The translations under genes and the position numbers were made by a program. This document shows positions 15,717-24,607 of a DNA stretch of 61,023 nucleotides, one piece after another. Each line of letters begins with the position of its first letter. The stretch's first letter is position 1. The stretch comes from Marixanthomonas sp963974425 (GTDB taxonomy: Bacteria; Bacteroidota; Bacteroidia; Flavobacteriales; Flavobacteriaceae). Location of the stretch: the NCBI RefSeq assembly GCF_963974425.1, contig NZ_CAXBCK010000021.1:1-61023 (forward strand). The letters are read 5' to 3'. The notes beneath the pieces were generated by a model. It saw only the letters and a program-made list of their open reading frames with translations, ran no database searches and was not told the origin of the DNA.

Positions 15717-18419
15717 ATGGAGGGAATCGCTACAAAGCTTATTACAAAACAGTTGAAACTTTCTGGGTTAGAACCTTTGGTAATCACACCAGAAAGTAAT
15801 TTTATCAATGTAGGAGAACGAACCAATGTGGCCGGATCGCGTAAATTTTTACGATTGATCAATGAAGATAAATATGATGAAGCGTTAACCATTGCCAGAC
15901 ATCAAGTAGAAGGCGGCGCACAAATTATCGATGTGAATATGGACGATGGTCTCATAGATGGGGTGCAGGCGATGGTCAAATTCCTCAATCTTGTTATGGC
16001 AGAACCCGATATTGCGAAGGTTCCTATAATGATCGATAGTTCAAAATGGGAGATTATTGAAGCCGGACTGCAAGTGGTGCAAGGCAAATGTATCGTGAAT
16101 TCCATTAGCTTAAAAGAGGGCGAAAAAACCTTTATTGAACAAGCAACGTTAATAAAACGCTACGGCGCCGCAGTAATTATTATGGCTTTTGATGAAAAAG
16201 GGCAAGCAGACACTTACGAACGGCGCATTGAAATTGCAAGACGTTCGTATGAACTGCTGGTGAATATTGTTCAATTTCCGGCAGAAGACATCATCTTTGA
16301 TTTAAACATTTTTCCTGTCGCCACCGGAATGGACGAACACAGAAAAAATGCCATTCATTTTATTGAAGCAACACGTTGGGTAAAACAAAACCTGCCACAT
16401 TGTAGCATTAGTGGAGGTGTGAGCAATGTTTCATTTAGTTTTAGAGGGAATAATCCCGTACGAGAAGCCATGCACTCTGTGTTTCTATATCACGCCATCG
16501 ATGCTGGAATGAACATTGGTATTGTAAACCCTACCTTGTTGGAAGTGTACGATAATATTCCAAAAGATTTGTTACAGCGTGTAGAAGATGTCATTCTCGA
16601 CAGGCGTGATGATGCCACTGAACGGTTATTGAGTTTTGCTGAAACGGTGAAAGGAGCATCCAAAAAACAAGAAGTTGATCTTTCTTGGCGGGAGCAATCA
16701 CTTCAGGAAAAAATTACCCACGCCTTAGTAAAAGGAATTGACACTTATATTGTAACGGATGTAGAAGAAGCTCGAAAAATTGTGTCCAAACCAATTAAAG
16801 TAATTGAAGGCCATTTAATGACGGGGATGAATGTAGTGGGCGATCTTTTTGGCAGCGGAAAAATGTTTTTGCCTCAAGTGGTAAAGTCCGCGCGGGTAAT
16901 GAAAAAAGCCGTTGCGTACTTGTTGCCGTTTATTGAAGAAGAAAAAGATGGTACGAATGACTACGCAAAAGGTAAAATTTTATTGGCCACAGTTAAAGGC
17001 GATGTACACGACATTGGCAAAAATATTGTTGGTGTAGTCTTGGCTTGTAACAATTATGAGATTATAGACTTGGGTGTTATGGTACCGCCCGATAAAATTA
17101 TAAGCGAAGCTAAAAAACACAACGTAGATGCTATTGGTTTAAGTGGTCTCATTACACCTTCATTGGACGAAATGGCTTTTCTGGCTTCAGAAATGCAGCG
17201 ACAAAACTTTACCGTTCCATTACTTATTGGCGGAGCCACCACGAGCAGGATACACACCGCTGTAAAGATTGATACCCAATATGAAAATGCTGTGATTCAT
17301 GTAAATGATGCGTCTAGGGCGATAACCGTGGTGGGCGATTTGTTGCAAAAGGAAACAGCTATAGATTATAAAAACAATTTAAAAACTGAATATGCTTCTT
17401 TTAGGGAAGCGTTTCTGAAACGTCAAAAAACGAAAACGTATCTTCCTGTAGATGAAATAAGGAAGAATAAATTTAAAATAGATTGGAACACTTCTGAAAT
17501 TGTAAAACCTAAAGAATTGGGCGTACAGACACTAGAAAATTTTGATCTTTCCAAGCTTGAAATGTATATAGATTGGACGCCTTTTTTCCGAAGTTGGGAT
17601 TTACACGGCAAATTTCCGGCAATTTTAAAAGATGAGCTAGTCGGTGTTCAAGCCACTGAATTGTATAATGATGCACAAGAAATGCTTCAGAAAATCTTTT
17701 GTGAAAAGATACTAGAAGGCAAAGCTATTTTTGGTCTGTTTGAAGCCAATACGATCAATGACGATGATATTCAAGTTAGTTATTCTTCCGAAGGAAAAAA
17801 AGAAACTACGTACTTTAGAACGCTTCGTCAACAAAGTAAAAAAGCCAAAGGAAGACCAAACATTGCGTTGGCAGATTTTATAGCCCCTAAAGAAAGTGAA
17901 AGACAGGATTACGTAGGCTGCTTCTGTGTTTCAGCTGGGTTTGGTGCACACGAAGAAGCAGAAAAATATAGAAAAGATTTAGACGATTACAACGCTATTA
18001 TGATAAAGGCATTGGCCGATCGTCTTGCCGAAGCGTTTGCTGAATATTTACACGAGAAAGTTCGGAAAGAACATTGGGGATATTCAAAAAACGAAACCTT
18101 AACCAATGAAGAGTTGATTAAAGAAACCTATAAAGGCATTCGTCCTGCACCGGGTTATCCAGCGTGCCCCGATCATTTGGAAAAAGAAACCATCTGGCAA
18201 CTTTTAAAAGTAGAAGAAACGATAGGCGTCCAACTTACCGAAAGTTTGGCGATGTGGCCTGCAGCATCGGTATCCGGCTATTATTTTGCCAACCCTGAAG
18301 CACGGTATTTTGGAGTGGGGAAAATCAAAAACGATCAAGTAAACGATTTTGCAAAGCGGAAAAATATTCCAGTTGAAAAAGCTGAAAACTGGTTAAAATC
18401 GAATAGAGCAGACTCATGA
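15717..18419 (+). CDS. metH: Methionine synthase, cobalamin-dependent (folate, B12 and activation modules)
   Basis: Transfers the methyl group of methyltetrahydrofolate through cobalamin to homocysteine. The 900-residue protein starts with the pterin-binding module (ESNFINVGERTNVAGSRKF, about residues 27-45). The B12-binding module carries the axial histidine motif GDVHDIGKNIVG (about 427-438). The reactivation domain shows RPAPGYPACPDH and a late SGYYFANPEARYFGVGKI. It lacks only the homocysteine barrel, which the preceding gene encodes. Activity requires B12. The stop overlaps the metF start (ATGA). Confidence 0.96.
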   Translation: MEGIATKLITKQLKLSGLEPLVITPESNFINVGERTNVAGSRKFLRLINEDKYDEALTIARHQVEGGAQIIDVNMDDGLIDGVQAMVKFLNLVMAEPDIAKVPIMIDSSKWEIIEAGLQVVQGKCIVNSISLKEGEKTFIEQATLIKRYGAAVIIMAFDEKGQADTYERRIEIARRSYELLVNIVQFPAEDIIFDLNIFPVATGMDEHRKNAIHFIEATRWVKQNLPHCSISGGVSNVSFSFRGNNPVREAMHSVFLYHAIDAGMNIGIVNPTLLEVYDNIPKDLLQRVEDVILDRRDDATERLLSFAETVKGASKKQEVDLSWREQSLQEKITHALVKGIDTYIVTDVEEARKIVSKPIKVIEGHLMTGMNVVGDLFGSGKMFLPQVVKSARVMKKAVAYLLPFIEEEKDGTNDYAKGKILLATVKGDVHDIGKNIVGVVLACNNYEIIDLGVMVPPDKIISEAKKHNVDAIGLSGLITPSLDEMAFLASEMQRQNFTVPLLIGGATTSRIHTAVKIDTQYENAVIHVNDASRAITVVGDLLQKETAIDYKNNLKTEYASFREAFLKRQKTKTYLPVDEIRKNKFKIDWNTSEIVKPKELGVQTLENFDLSKLEMYIDWTPFFRSWDLHGKFPAILKDELVGVQATELYNDAQEMLQKIFCEKILEGKAIFGLFEANTINDDDIQVSYSSEGKKETTYFRTLRQQSKKAKGRPNIALADFIAPKESERQDYVGCFCVSAGFGAHEEAEKYRKDLDDYNAIMIKALADRLAEAFAEYLHEKVRKEHWGYSKNETLTNEELIKETYKGIRPAPGYPACPDHLEKETIWQLLKVEETIGVQLTESLAMWPAASVSGYYFANPEARYFGVGKIKNDQVNDFAKRKNIPVEKAENWLKSNRADS

Positions 18420-19372
18420 AAGTAACAGAACACATAGAAAACAAAAACGGAAACACACAGTTTTCATTTGAAATATTACCGCCATTAAAAGGTAGAAATA
18501 TACAGTCGGTTTTTAATAGTATTGATCCGCTAATGGAATTTAAACCACCATTTATAGATGTAACCTATCATCGAGAAGAATATGTTTATAAAGAAATGGA
18601 AAACGGATTATTGCAAAAAAAGATAGTCCGAAAACGTCCTGGTACGGTTGGTATTTGCGCTGCGATTCAAAATAAATATAAAGTAGATGCTATCCCCCAT
18701 GTATTGTGTGGCGGGTTTACCAAAGAGGATACAGAGAACTTTTTAATCGATTTGGACTTTTTAGGAATAGACAACGTCATGGCTCTAAGAGGTGATGCGG
18801 TGAAATCTGAAGTATATTTTAAACCCGAAAAAGACGGACATTGTTATGCCGAAGGACTTGTAGATCAAGTTATACAGTTAAATAAAGGGAGGTACTTAGA
18901 CGGTGAAACGGTAAACCAATCAAAAACTGATTTTTGTGTAGGCGTTGCAGGGTATCCTGAAAAACATATGGAGGCCCCAAGTCTACAAAGTGATATTGCC
19001 TATTTAAAGAAAAAAATAGAGAAAGGGGCATCCTACATTGTTACACAACTGTTTTTTGACAATGCAAAGTTTTTTGAATTTGTAGCAGCTTGCCGAAAAA
19101 ATGGAATTACTGTCCCTATTATTCCAGGGTTGAAACCTATTTCAACAAAAAAACAACTTACTATATTGCCACATCGGTTTCATGTTGATTTACCAGAAGC
19201 ACTTACAAAACAAATATTAAAATGCAAGGACAATAAAGCTGTGCGTCAGGTAGGTGTAGAATGGTGCATTGCCCAAAGTAAGGAGTTAATTAAAAGCGAT
19301 ATTCCTTTTTTGCACTATTATTCAATGGGAAAAAGTGATAATATTAGAAAAATCGCTTCAAATCTTTTTTAA
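18416..19372 (+). CDS. metF: Methylenetetrahydrofolate reductase
   Basis: Reduces methylene-THF to methyl-THF with FAD, supplying the methyl donor for MetH. The 318-residue TIM barrel shows FSFEILPP (about residues 18-25), the DVTYH segment, VMALRGD (about 121-127) and the late GASYIVTQLFFDN. It is the last gene of the methionine operon and is coupled to metH by a 4-bp overlap. No clear terminator follows; the next gene has its own start 62 bp downstream. Confidence 0.96.
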   Translation: MKVTEHIENKNGNTQFSFEILPPLKGRNIQSVFNSIDPLMEFKPPFIDVTYHREEYVYKEMENGLLQKKIVRKRPGTVGICAAIQNKYKVDAIPHVLCGGFTKEDTENFLIDLDFLGIDNVMALRGDAVKSEVYFKPEKDGHCYAEGLVDQVIQLNKGRYLDGETVNQSKTDFCVGVAGYPEKHMEAPSLQSDIAYLKKKIEKGASYIVTQLFFDNAKFFEFVAACRKNGITVPIIPGLKPISTKKQLTILPHRFHVDLPEALTKQILKCKDNKAVRQVGVEWCIAQSKELIKSDIPFLHYYSMGKSDNIRKIASNLF

Positions 19373-19434
19373 AAATCTATGTGTACAATATAAATTATGA
19401 TAATTTTATAGTTTTTTATTATATTTCATATAAA

Positions 19435-19851
19435 ATGTTATCTCGAAAAACCAAATACGGAATTAAAGCTCTTACCTTTCTTGCAAAGCGTGAAGAAGAT
19501 GAACCTGTGCCTATTTCTGTAATTGCTGAATCAGAAAATATTTCTCAAAAATTTCTGGAAAGTATATTGCTTAGTATGCGTAAGGCTGGTTTTTTAGGTT
19601 CTAAAAAAGGAAAAGGTGGCGGTTATTATCTACTGAAAGAAGCAGCTGAAATAAAAGTTGCGGAAGTTTACAGAATATTGGAAGGCCCAATCGCAATGGT
19701 GCCTTGTGTGAGTTTGAATTTCTATGAAAAGTGTGATGACTGCCCTGATGAAGATACATGTTCGGTACATAAATTAATGATTCAAGTACGGGACAACACC
19801 CTGAAAATTTTCGAAAACACCACCGTTGAGGATATTATTATAAGAGCATAA
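19435..19851 (+). CDS. Rrf2 family transcriptional regulator
   Basis: 138-residue winged-helix regulator. The ATG at 19435 (MLSRKTKYGIKAL) matches the Rrf2 N-terminus; an upstream in-frame GTG at 19381 would add an unlikely 18 residues. The recognition part ISQKFLESILLSMRKAGFLGSKKGKGGGY is typical. Four cysteines (91, 100, 103, 109) in the sensor loop could bind an Fe-S cluster or sense thiol state. It sits between the methionine operon and cysH, so a role in controlling sulfur assimilation, like CymR-type Rrf2 proteins, is plausible. A palindrome-like site precedes cysH. Confidence 0.9.
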   Translation: MLSRKTKYGIKALTFLAKREEDEPVPISVIAESENISQKFLESILLSMRKAGFLGSKKGKGGGYYLLKEAAEIKVAEVYRILEGPIAMVPCVSLNFYEKCDDCPDEDTCSVHKLMIQVRDNTLKIFENTTVEDIIIRA

Positions 19852-19879
19852 TGGTGCTTAATTATAAATTAAAAAGCTT

Positions 19880-19910
19880 TATATTTGTAAAATCTACTAA
19901 TCCCATAGGG
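19880..19910 (+). promoter_or_regulatory. cysH promoter and candidate Rrf2 operator
   Basis: TATATTTG at 19880-19887 is an exact TAnnTTTG match. It is followed by the symmetric core CCCATAGGG at 19902-19910, overlapping the expected transcription start and early leader, which suits repression by the adjacent Rrf2 protein. No second copy of the core was noticed in this window. The link is inferred from position. Confidence 0.5.
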
Positions 19911-19921
19911 TAAAAAGGATT

Positions 19922-20554
19922 ATGAAAAATATTTCTTCAAAAAACATACAATTTTTTAATCAAAATTTACGGTACGAACAACCTTCGGAAATTATAAATT
20001 TTGCATTACAATTTTCCGAAAACCCTTGGCTTACTACTAGTTTTGGCCCTTATTCTGCAGCCTTGTTGTATGCCGTAATACAGCAACAAAAAGATTTACA
20101 AGTTGTTTGGTGCGATACGGGTTATAATACAAATGCCACATATAATCATGCTAATTCTTTAATTGAAAGTTTGCACTTAAACATTGAAATTTTCACCCCG
20201 AAGTATACCACCGCGTTTATAGAGAGTATGATTGGCGAACCTACCATTGATAATCCAAAACATGAATTTTTTTCAGAAAAGGTGAAGTTAGAACCCTTTC
20301 AAGAAGCATTGGTAAAATACAAACCAGATGTTTGGTTTACCAACCTTAGAAAACATCAAACGGATTATCGAAAATCGATTGATATCTTAAGTTTTACCGA
20401 AGATGGTATTTTAAAAGTATGTCCTTTTTATCATTTTACAGATGCTCAGATGTTAGACTATATGAAGAAACATAATCTTCCAGCAGAATTTGATTATTAC
20501 GATCCTGTAAAAGCACTTGAAAATAGAGAGTGCGGCATTCATTTACAAGGTTAA
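19922..20554 (+). CDS. cysH: Phosphoadenylylsulfate (PAPS) reductase family protein
   Basis: Probably reduces PAPS to sulfite with thioredoxin. The 210-residue protein shows TTSFGPYSAALLYAV, the altered PP-loop of CysH enzymes (about residues 38-52), then VVWCDTGYNT and the C-terminal catalytic ECGIH (Cys204). Only three cysteines are present (about 64, 156 and 204), so the two Cys pairs that bind the Fe-S cluster in APS reductases are absent. This favours the E. coli type. The expected partners (ATP sulfurylase, sulfite reductase) are not in the window. It follows the Rrf2 gene by 70 bp with its own promoter. Confidence 0.88.
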   Translation: MKNISSKNIQFFNQNLRYEQPSEIINFALQFSENPWLTTSFGPYSAALLYAVIQQQKDLQVVWCDTGYNTNATYNHANSLIESLHLNIEIFTPKYTTAFIESMIGEPTIDNPKHEFFSEKVKLEPFQEALVKYKPDVWFTNLRKHQTDYRKSIDILSFTEDGILKVCPFYHFTDAQMLDYMKKHNLPAEFDYYDPVKALENRECGIHLQG

Positions 20555-20623
20555 CTTCAAAGTGGTTTCTAGAGGTGATTCTGAAAAAAATATGCTATTT
20601 TCCCTTTTCAGAAATACTATCAT

Positions 20624-21565
20624 ATGATTCCATCTAAAGAAGAAGTTGTTGCTACCTACACTAGAGTCAAACCTTTTGTTCACCAAACGCCTGTACTCAC
20701 ATCATCTTTATTAAACAAATTAGCTGAAGCCAAACTGTATTTTAAGTGTGAAAACTTTCAGAAAACGGGTGCTTTTAAAATGCGTGGTGCTATTAACGCT
20801 ATTCAGCAATTGTCTGAAGCTCAAAAGCAGGCAGGTGTAGTGACACATTCCTCTGGAAATTTTGCACAAGCGTTATCTTTGGCGGCGAAAAACTTGAACG
20901 TAAAAGCCTATATCGTTATGCCTTCAAACGCTCCACAAGTTAAGAAAGATGCGGTGCTGGAATATGGGGGGATAATCACCGAATCTGAACCAACCCTAGA
21001 CGCCCGTGAAAAGGAAGCAAACCGAATTCAAAAAGAAACAGGAGCGACCTTTATTCATCCTTCTAACAACACAGATGTAATTTTAGGACAGGGCACCGCG
21101 GCGATGGAGCTGTTGAGTAAACATCAAGATTTAGATTACATCCTTACTCCAGTAGGTGGCGGCGGATTGATTGCTGGAACAGCATTGGCTGCTCATTACG
21201 GAGCTGAAAAATGCCGAGTAATAGGCGGTGAACCATACGAAGCTGACGATGCGTGGCGTTCATTGCAAACCGGAAAAATTGAAACCAATGAAACCGCAAA
21301 CACTGTTGCTGATGGTTTACGTACTAACTTAGGTGACAAAAACTTTCACATTATCAATAAATTGGTTACTGAAATTATACGTGTTGAAGAAACGGAAATA
21401 ATAAATGCTATGCGTTTAATTTGGGAGCGTATGAAAATAGTAGTAGAACCTTCCTCGGCAGTTCCACTGGCTGCGGTGCTTCGGAAGAAAATAATTTTTG
21501 AAAATAAAAAAATTGGTATAATTATCTCTGGCGGAAATGTAGATTTAAAAAACCTACCCTTTTAA
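20624..21565 (+). CDS. Threonine/serine dehydratase-like PLP enzyme
   Basis: 313-residue fold-type II PLP enzyme, probably a threonine ammonia-lyase or serine racemase/dehydratase. The PLP lysine is K52 in KTGAFKMRGA. The Asn loop is SSGNFAQAL and the phosphate-binding loop is GGGGLIAG (about residues 180-187). There is no C-terminal ACT domain, so it is the short catabolic-like form and not feedback-regulated IlvA. It lies 69 bp after cysH on the same strand. Pyruvate, ketobutyrate and ammonia are the likely products, but the substrate cannot be fixed from sequence. Confidence 0.85.
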   Translation: MIPSKEEVVATYTRVKPFVHQTPVLTSSLLNKLAEAKLYFKCENFQKTGAFKMRGAINAIQQLSEAQKQAGVVTHSSGNFAQALSLAAKNLNVKAYIVMPSNAPQVKKDAVLEYGGIITESEPTLDAREKEANRIQKETGATFIHPSNNTDVILGQGTAAMELLSKHQDLDYILTPVGGGGLIAGTALAAHYGAEKCRVIGGEPYEADDAWRSLQTGKIETNETANTVADGLRTNLGDKNFHIINKLVTEIIRVEETEIINAMRLIWERMKIVVEPSSAVPLAAVLRKKIIFENKKIGIIISGGNVDLKNLPF

Positions 21566-21594
21566 AACTGAAAAATTGCGTTACTTTGCCGTCG

Positions 21595-22689
21595 ATGAAT
21601 AAAAACCTACTTATAGCGTTTCTTTTTACCCCACTTTTTCTCTTTTCACAAGAAGAAACACGTCCGGGCTTTTTTATAGATGCCAATTATTTTTACGGCA
21701 CCATTGTTCGGCACAATAAGGATATTGCTCACTTAGTGACAAATCACCCTCAGGGGGTTATTTTAGGGTACAATAAAAAAACATTTGGTTCAAAACGCTG
21801 GCATCGGGAATACAATTATCCCGATTGGGGTTTGTCTTTTGTGCACCAGAATCCAGGTAATGAAACACTTGGTGAAAATTACGGTCTCTATGGTCACTTT
21901 AATTTCTACTTTTTAAAACGAAACATTGTTTTTAGGATAGGGCAAGGGATTGCCTACAATACCAATCCGTTTGATTTAGAAACGAATTTTAAAAATAATG
22001 CCTACGGAAGTGATTTTTTAAGCTCAACCTATTTATTGCTTAATTACAACAAACAAAATATATTTAAAAATATTGGGTTACAGGCAGGTTTGGCATTAGT
22101 ACATTATTCTAACGGAAATTTTAGAGCTCCCAATTCTAGTACCAATTCATTTACATTCAATCTTGGATTGCAATATGAATTTAAAACAGAAGACCCTGAA
22201 TATATAACTGATGTTATAGGTGAAAAGGTTACAGAACCGATAAAGTTTAACCTCGTGTTACGAAGTGGAATTAATGAAAGTGATTATGTAGGGTTAGGTC
22301 AACATCCTTTTTTAGTGGTTTCTACTTTTTTGGACAAGAGGATAAGTTATAAAAGTAAATTTCAAGTAGGGGCAGACGTGTTTTTTTCAGAATTTTTAGA
22401 AAAACAAATAGATTATTTAGTGGCTTCTCAACTTGATAGGTCTTTAACTGGCGAGGAAGATTATAAGCGTGTTGGTGTTTTTGTAGGTCACGAACTTACA
22501 TTAAATAAATTGGCCGTTGTTTCTCAGTTTGGCTATTATGCCTATTATCCATACGATTTTGAAGGAAGAACATACATTAGGGCAGGTTTAAAATATTATC
22601 TCACAGACTCTATTTTTGGAGCAACTACTTTAAAATCGCACGGCGCCAAAGTAGAAGGAGTTGAATTTGGAATCGGATTTAGAATATAA
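21595..22689 (+). CDS. PagL-like acyloxyacyl hydrolase family outer-membrane protein, copy 1
   Basis: 364-residue exported protein (signal peptide about 1-19, ending LFSQ) with repeated aromatic beta-strands and a C-terminal GIGFRI barrel end. The lipid A deacylase (PagL, PF09411) signature is visible as H170-Y-S172-N followed by RAPN. In PagL a catalytic Glu lies 12 residues after the Ser; here that position is Asn, so hydrolase activity is uncertain. It may act on or bind lipid A in the outer membrane. The ATG at 21595 is preferred to the TTG at 21586. It is followed 3 bp later by a GIN-domain lipoprotein, and the pair is repeated at 23475-25363. Confidence 0.82.
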   Translation: MNKNLLIAFLFTPLFLFSQEETRPGFFIDANYFYGTIVRHNKDIAHLVTNHPQGVILGYNKKTFGSKRWHREYNYPDWGLSFVHQNPGNETLGENYGLYGHFNFYFLKRNIVFRIGQGIAYNTNPFDLETNFKNNAYGSDFLSSTYLLLNYNKQNIFKNIGLQAGLALVHYSNGNFRAPNSSTNSFTFNLGLQYEFKTEDPEYITDVIGEKVTEPIKFNLVLRSGINESDYVGLGQHPFLVVSTFLDKRISYKSKFQVGADVFFSEFLEKQIDYLVASQLDRSLTGEEDYKRVGVFVGHELTLNKLAVVSQFGYYAYYPYDFEGRTYIRAGLKYYLTDSIFGATTLKSHGAKVEGVEFGIGFRI

Positions 22690-22692
22690 ACA

Positions 22693-23448
22693 ATGAAAAA
22701 ATCAATTTATATAATCTTTCTGTATCTGCTAGTGGTTTCTTGCAATTCGGAGAATGCTCCAGGTTGCTTTCAAACTGTTGGTGACATTGTCACTGAAGAG
22801 TTTTCTGTAGACGATTTCAGTAAAATAAGGATAGAAACCGATGTCGCTCTACAACTAAAACAAGGGACTACTCAACAAGTATTAATTAAGACCGGGGAAA
22901 ACTTACTTTCCGATATTTCCGTAAGTATAGAAAATAAAACGTTGGTGATACGAAATAACAACACTTGCAATTTGGTACGCGATTATGACAATGTTCAAGC
23001 TATTGTAACCACGCCAAATATTTCAGAAATAAGAAACGCTTCGTCTCGCGATGTTTCTAGTGAAGGAGTATTGGTTTTTCCAAAGCTTACGCTAACTAGT
23101 AATAGCTCAGGAAGTATAGAGGATGTTCGTAAAAGTGGTGATTTCTATCTAAATCTTAAATGTGAAGATTTTGTAGTTTCGGCAAACGGGCAAAGTGTTT
23201 TTTATATTTCAGGAACTACACAGCAAGCAAATTTGGTATTTAGTGATGAATTTCCAAGATTTGAAGGTGAAGATTTTAGCATTGATACTTTGAAAATTAG
23301 ACAGAGAAGTGCCAATAAAATGATAGTCAGTCCTATAGATAAAATATCGGGAGTTATCCAAGGCACGGGTGACGTTATTTCGGTAAACAGGCCTTCAGAA
23401 ATAGATGTAGAAGAGTTGTTCACAGGTCGTTTAATCTTTAAGGATTAA
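22693..23448 (+). CDS. GIN-domain (DUF2807) lipoprotein, copy 1
   Basis: 251-residue lipoprotein with its lipid Cys at residue 17 (LLVVSC), followed by a right-handed beta-helix-like GIN domain (DUF2807). Typical pieces are FSKIRIETDVALQLKQG, a GENLLSDI segment, NNTCNLVRDY, TTPNISEIRNASS and the late QGTGDVISVNRP. Family function is unknown; members are cell-surface or periplasmic proteins of Bacteroidetes. It is coupled to the PagL-like gene before it and overlaps the next gene's longest reading frame. The partner copy at 24608 shares the CNLVRDY and GENLL.DI motifs. Confidence 0.83.
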   Translation: MKKSIYIIFLYLLVVSCNSENAPGCFQTVGDIVTEEFSVDDFSKIRIETDVALQLKQGTTQQVLIKTGENLLSDISVSIENKTLVIRNNNTCNLVRDYDNVQAIVTTPNISEIRNASSRDVSSEGVLVFPKLTLTSNSSGSIEDVRKSGDFYLNLKCEDFVVSANGQSVFYISGTTQQANLVFSDEFPRFEGEDFSIDTLKIRQRSANKMIVSPIDKISGVIQGTGDVISVNRPSEIDVEELFTGRLIFKD

Positions 23449-23474
23449 TGTATATTTATGCCTTGTCTGAAAAT

Positions 23475-24584
23475 ATGAAACAACAACTTTCCGTACTTAT
23501 AGTTATTCTGTTTACCTTCAGTGTCTTTTCACAAGAAAAAGAACAAAACCCCTTCTCTTTAGAAGCAGATTACTTTTACGGTAGTATTTTAGAGCACAAT
23601 CCCGATATCTCACATTTAATTACAGGGCATCCAAGAGGTTTTATTCTATCTTATAATAGAAAAACCTACGGATTTAATGAATGGGAACGCCGTTATCAGT
23701 ATCCGGATTGGGGTTTTACTTTAGCTTATCAAAACTTAAAAAATGAATATTTAGGCGAAAACATTGGCTTGTATGGTCATTACAATTGGTATTTTTTTAA
23801 TAGAAACCTTGTCATACGTTTGGGCCAAGGTATTGCTTACGCAAGCGATCCATATGATCCAGAAACTAACTTTATTAATAACGCTTATGGAACGCGTTTT
23901 TTAAGTAGCACGTTTTTAAAAGCCAATTATGTTCAAGAAAACGTGTATAAAGGAATTGGATTCCAGGCAGGGTTTGGTATAATCCATTACTCTAATGCTA
24001 ATTTACGAGCACCAAATAATAGTACAAATACATGGGCATTTAATGTTGGACTTAGCTATTTGTTCGATCACGAAAAATTTCCGGAGTATATTGTAAAAGA
24101 CGATCCACCAAGCTCTTCCCACGCCGAAAAGCTAAAGTATAATTTTGTATTCCGCTTTGGTTGGAATGAAAGCGATGTCGTGGGCCAAGGGCAGTATCCA
24201 TTTTATGTGGCTTCGGCATTTGTAGATAAGCGCATTAACTATAAAAGTACATTGCAAGCAGGTGTAGATGTATTCTTTGCTGATTTTTTTAAAGAATTAA
24301 TATATTACCGCTCTATTGCATATCCAGAAGATAACCTTAGCGGAGATGAAGATTATAAACGAGTTGGACTGTTTATAGGGCACGAACTTCGTTTTAATAA
24401 AGTAGCCTTTGTATCTCAATTAGGTTATTATGTTTATTATCCATTTGATTTTGAAAATAGAGTATATAATCGACTTGGCCTAAAACGATATTTTTATAAT
24501 GATAAAATTTTTGCTTCAGTAACCGTAAAAGCCCATTGGGCGAAGGCCGAAGGGGTTGAATTTGGAGTAGGTATCCGTTTATAA
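23475..24584 (+). CDS. PagL-like acyloxyacyl hydrolase family outer-membrane protein, copy 2
   Basis: 369-residue paralogue of the protein at 21595. It shares HNxDIxHLxTxHPxG, NRKTYG, YPDWG, LGENxGLYGH and the QGIAY strand. The signature is H171-Y-S173-N followed by RAPNNSTN, again with Asn where PagL has its catalytic Glu. The ATG at 23475 starts a normal signal peptide (ending VFSQ); an earlier ATG at 23448 would add nine residues. The C-terminal strand ends VGIRL. Its close similarity in length and motif order to copy 1 indicates tandem duplication. Confidence 0.82.
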   Translation: MKQQLSVLIVILFTFSVFSQEKEQNPFSLEADYFYGSILEHNPDISHLITGHPRGFILSYNRKTYGFNEWERRYQYPDWGFTLAYQNLKNEYLGENIGLYGHYNWYFFNRNLVIRLGQGIAYASDPYDPETNFINNAYGTRFLSSTFLKANYVQENVYKGIGFQAGFGIIHYSNANLRAPNNSTNTWAFNVGLSYLFDHEKFPEYIVKDDPPSSSHAEKLKYNFVFRFGWNESDVVGQGQYPFYVASAFVDKRINYKSTLQAGVDVFFADFFKELIYYRSIAYPEDNLSGDEDYKRVGLFIGHELRFNKVAFVSQLGYYVYYPFDFENRVYNRLGLKRYFYNDKIFASVTVKAHWAKAEGVEFGVGIRL

Positions 24585-24607
24585 TGATTACTGAAATGAT
24601 CCAGAAT

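Noticed and set aside
15712..15717. Frameshift explaining the split metH
   Set aside because: The first gene ends with a stop codon after a complete barrel and the second has its own ATG two bases on, as expected for a true module split.
19381..19434. GTG-initiated extension of the Rrf2 regulator
   Set aside because: The added residues are unlike Rrf2 N-termini, while the ATG at 19435 matches them exactly.
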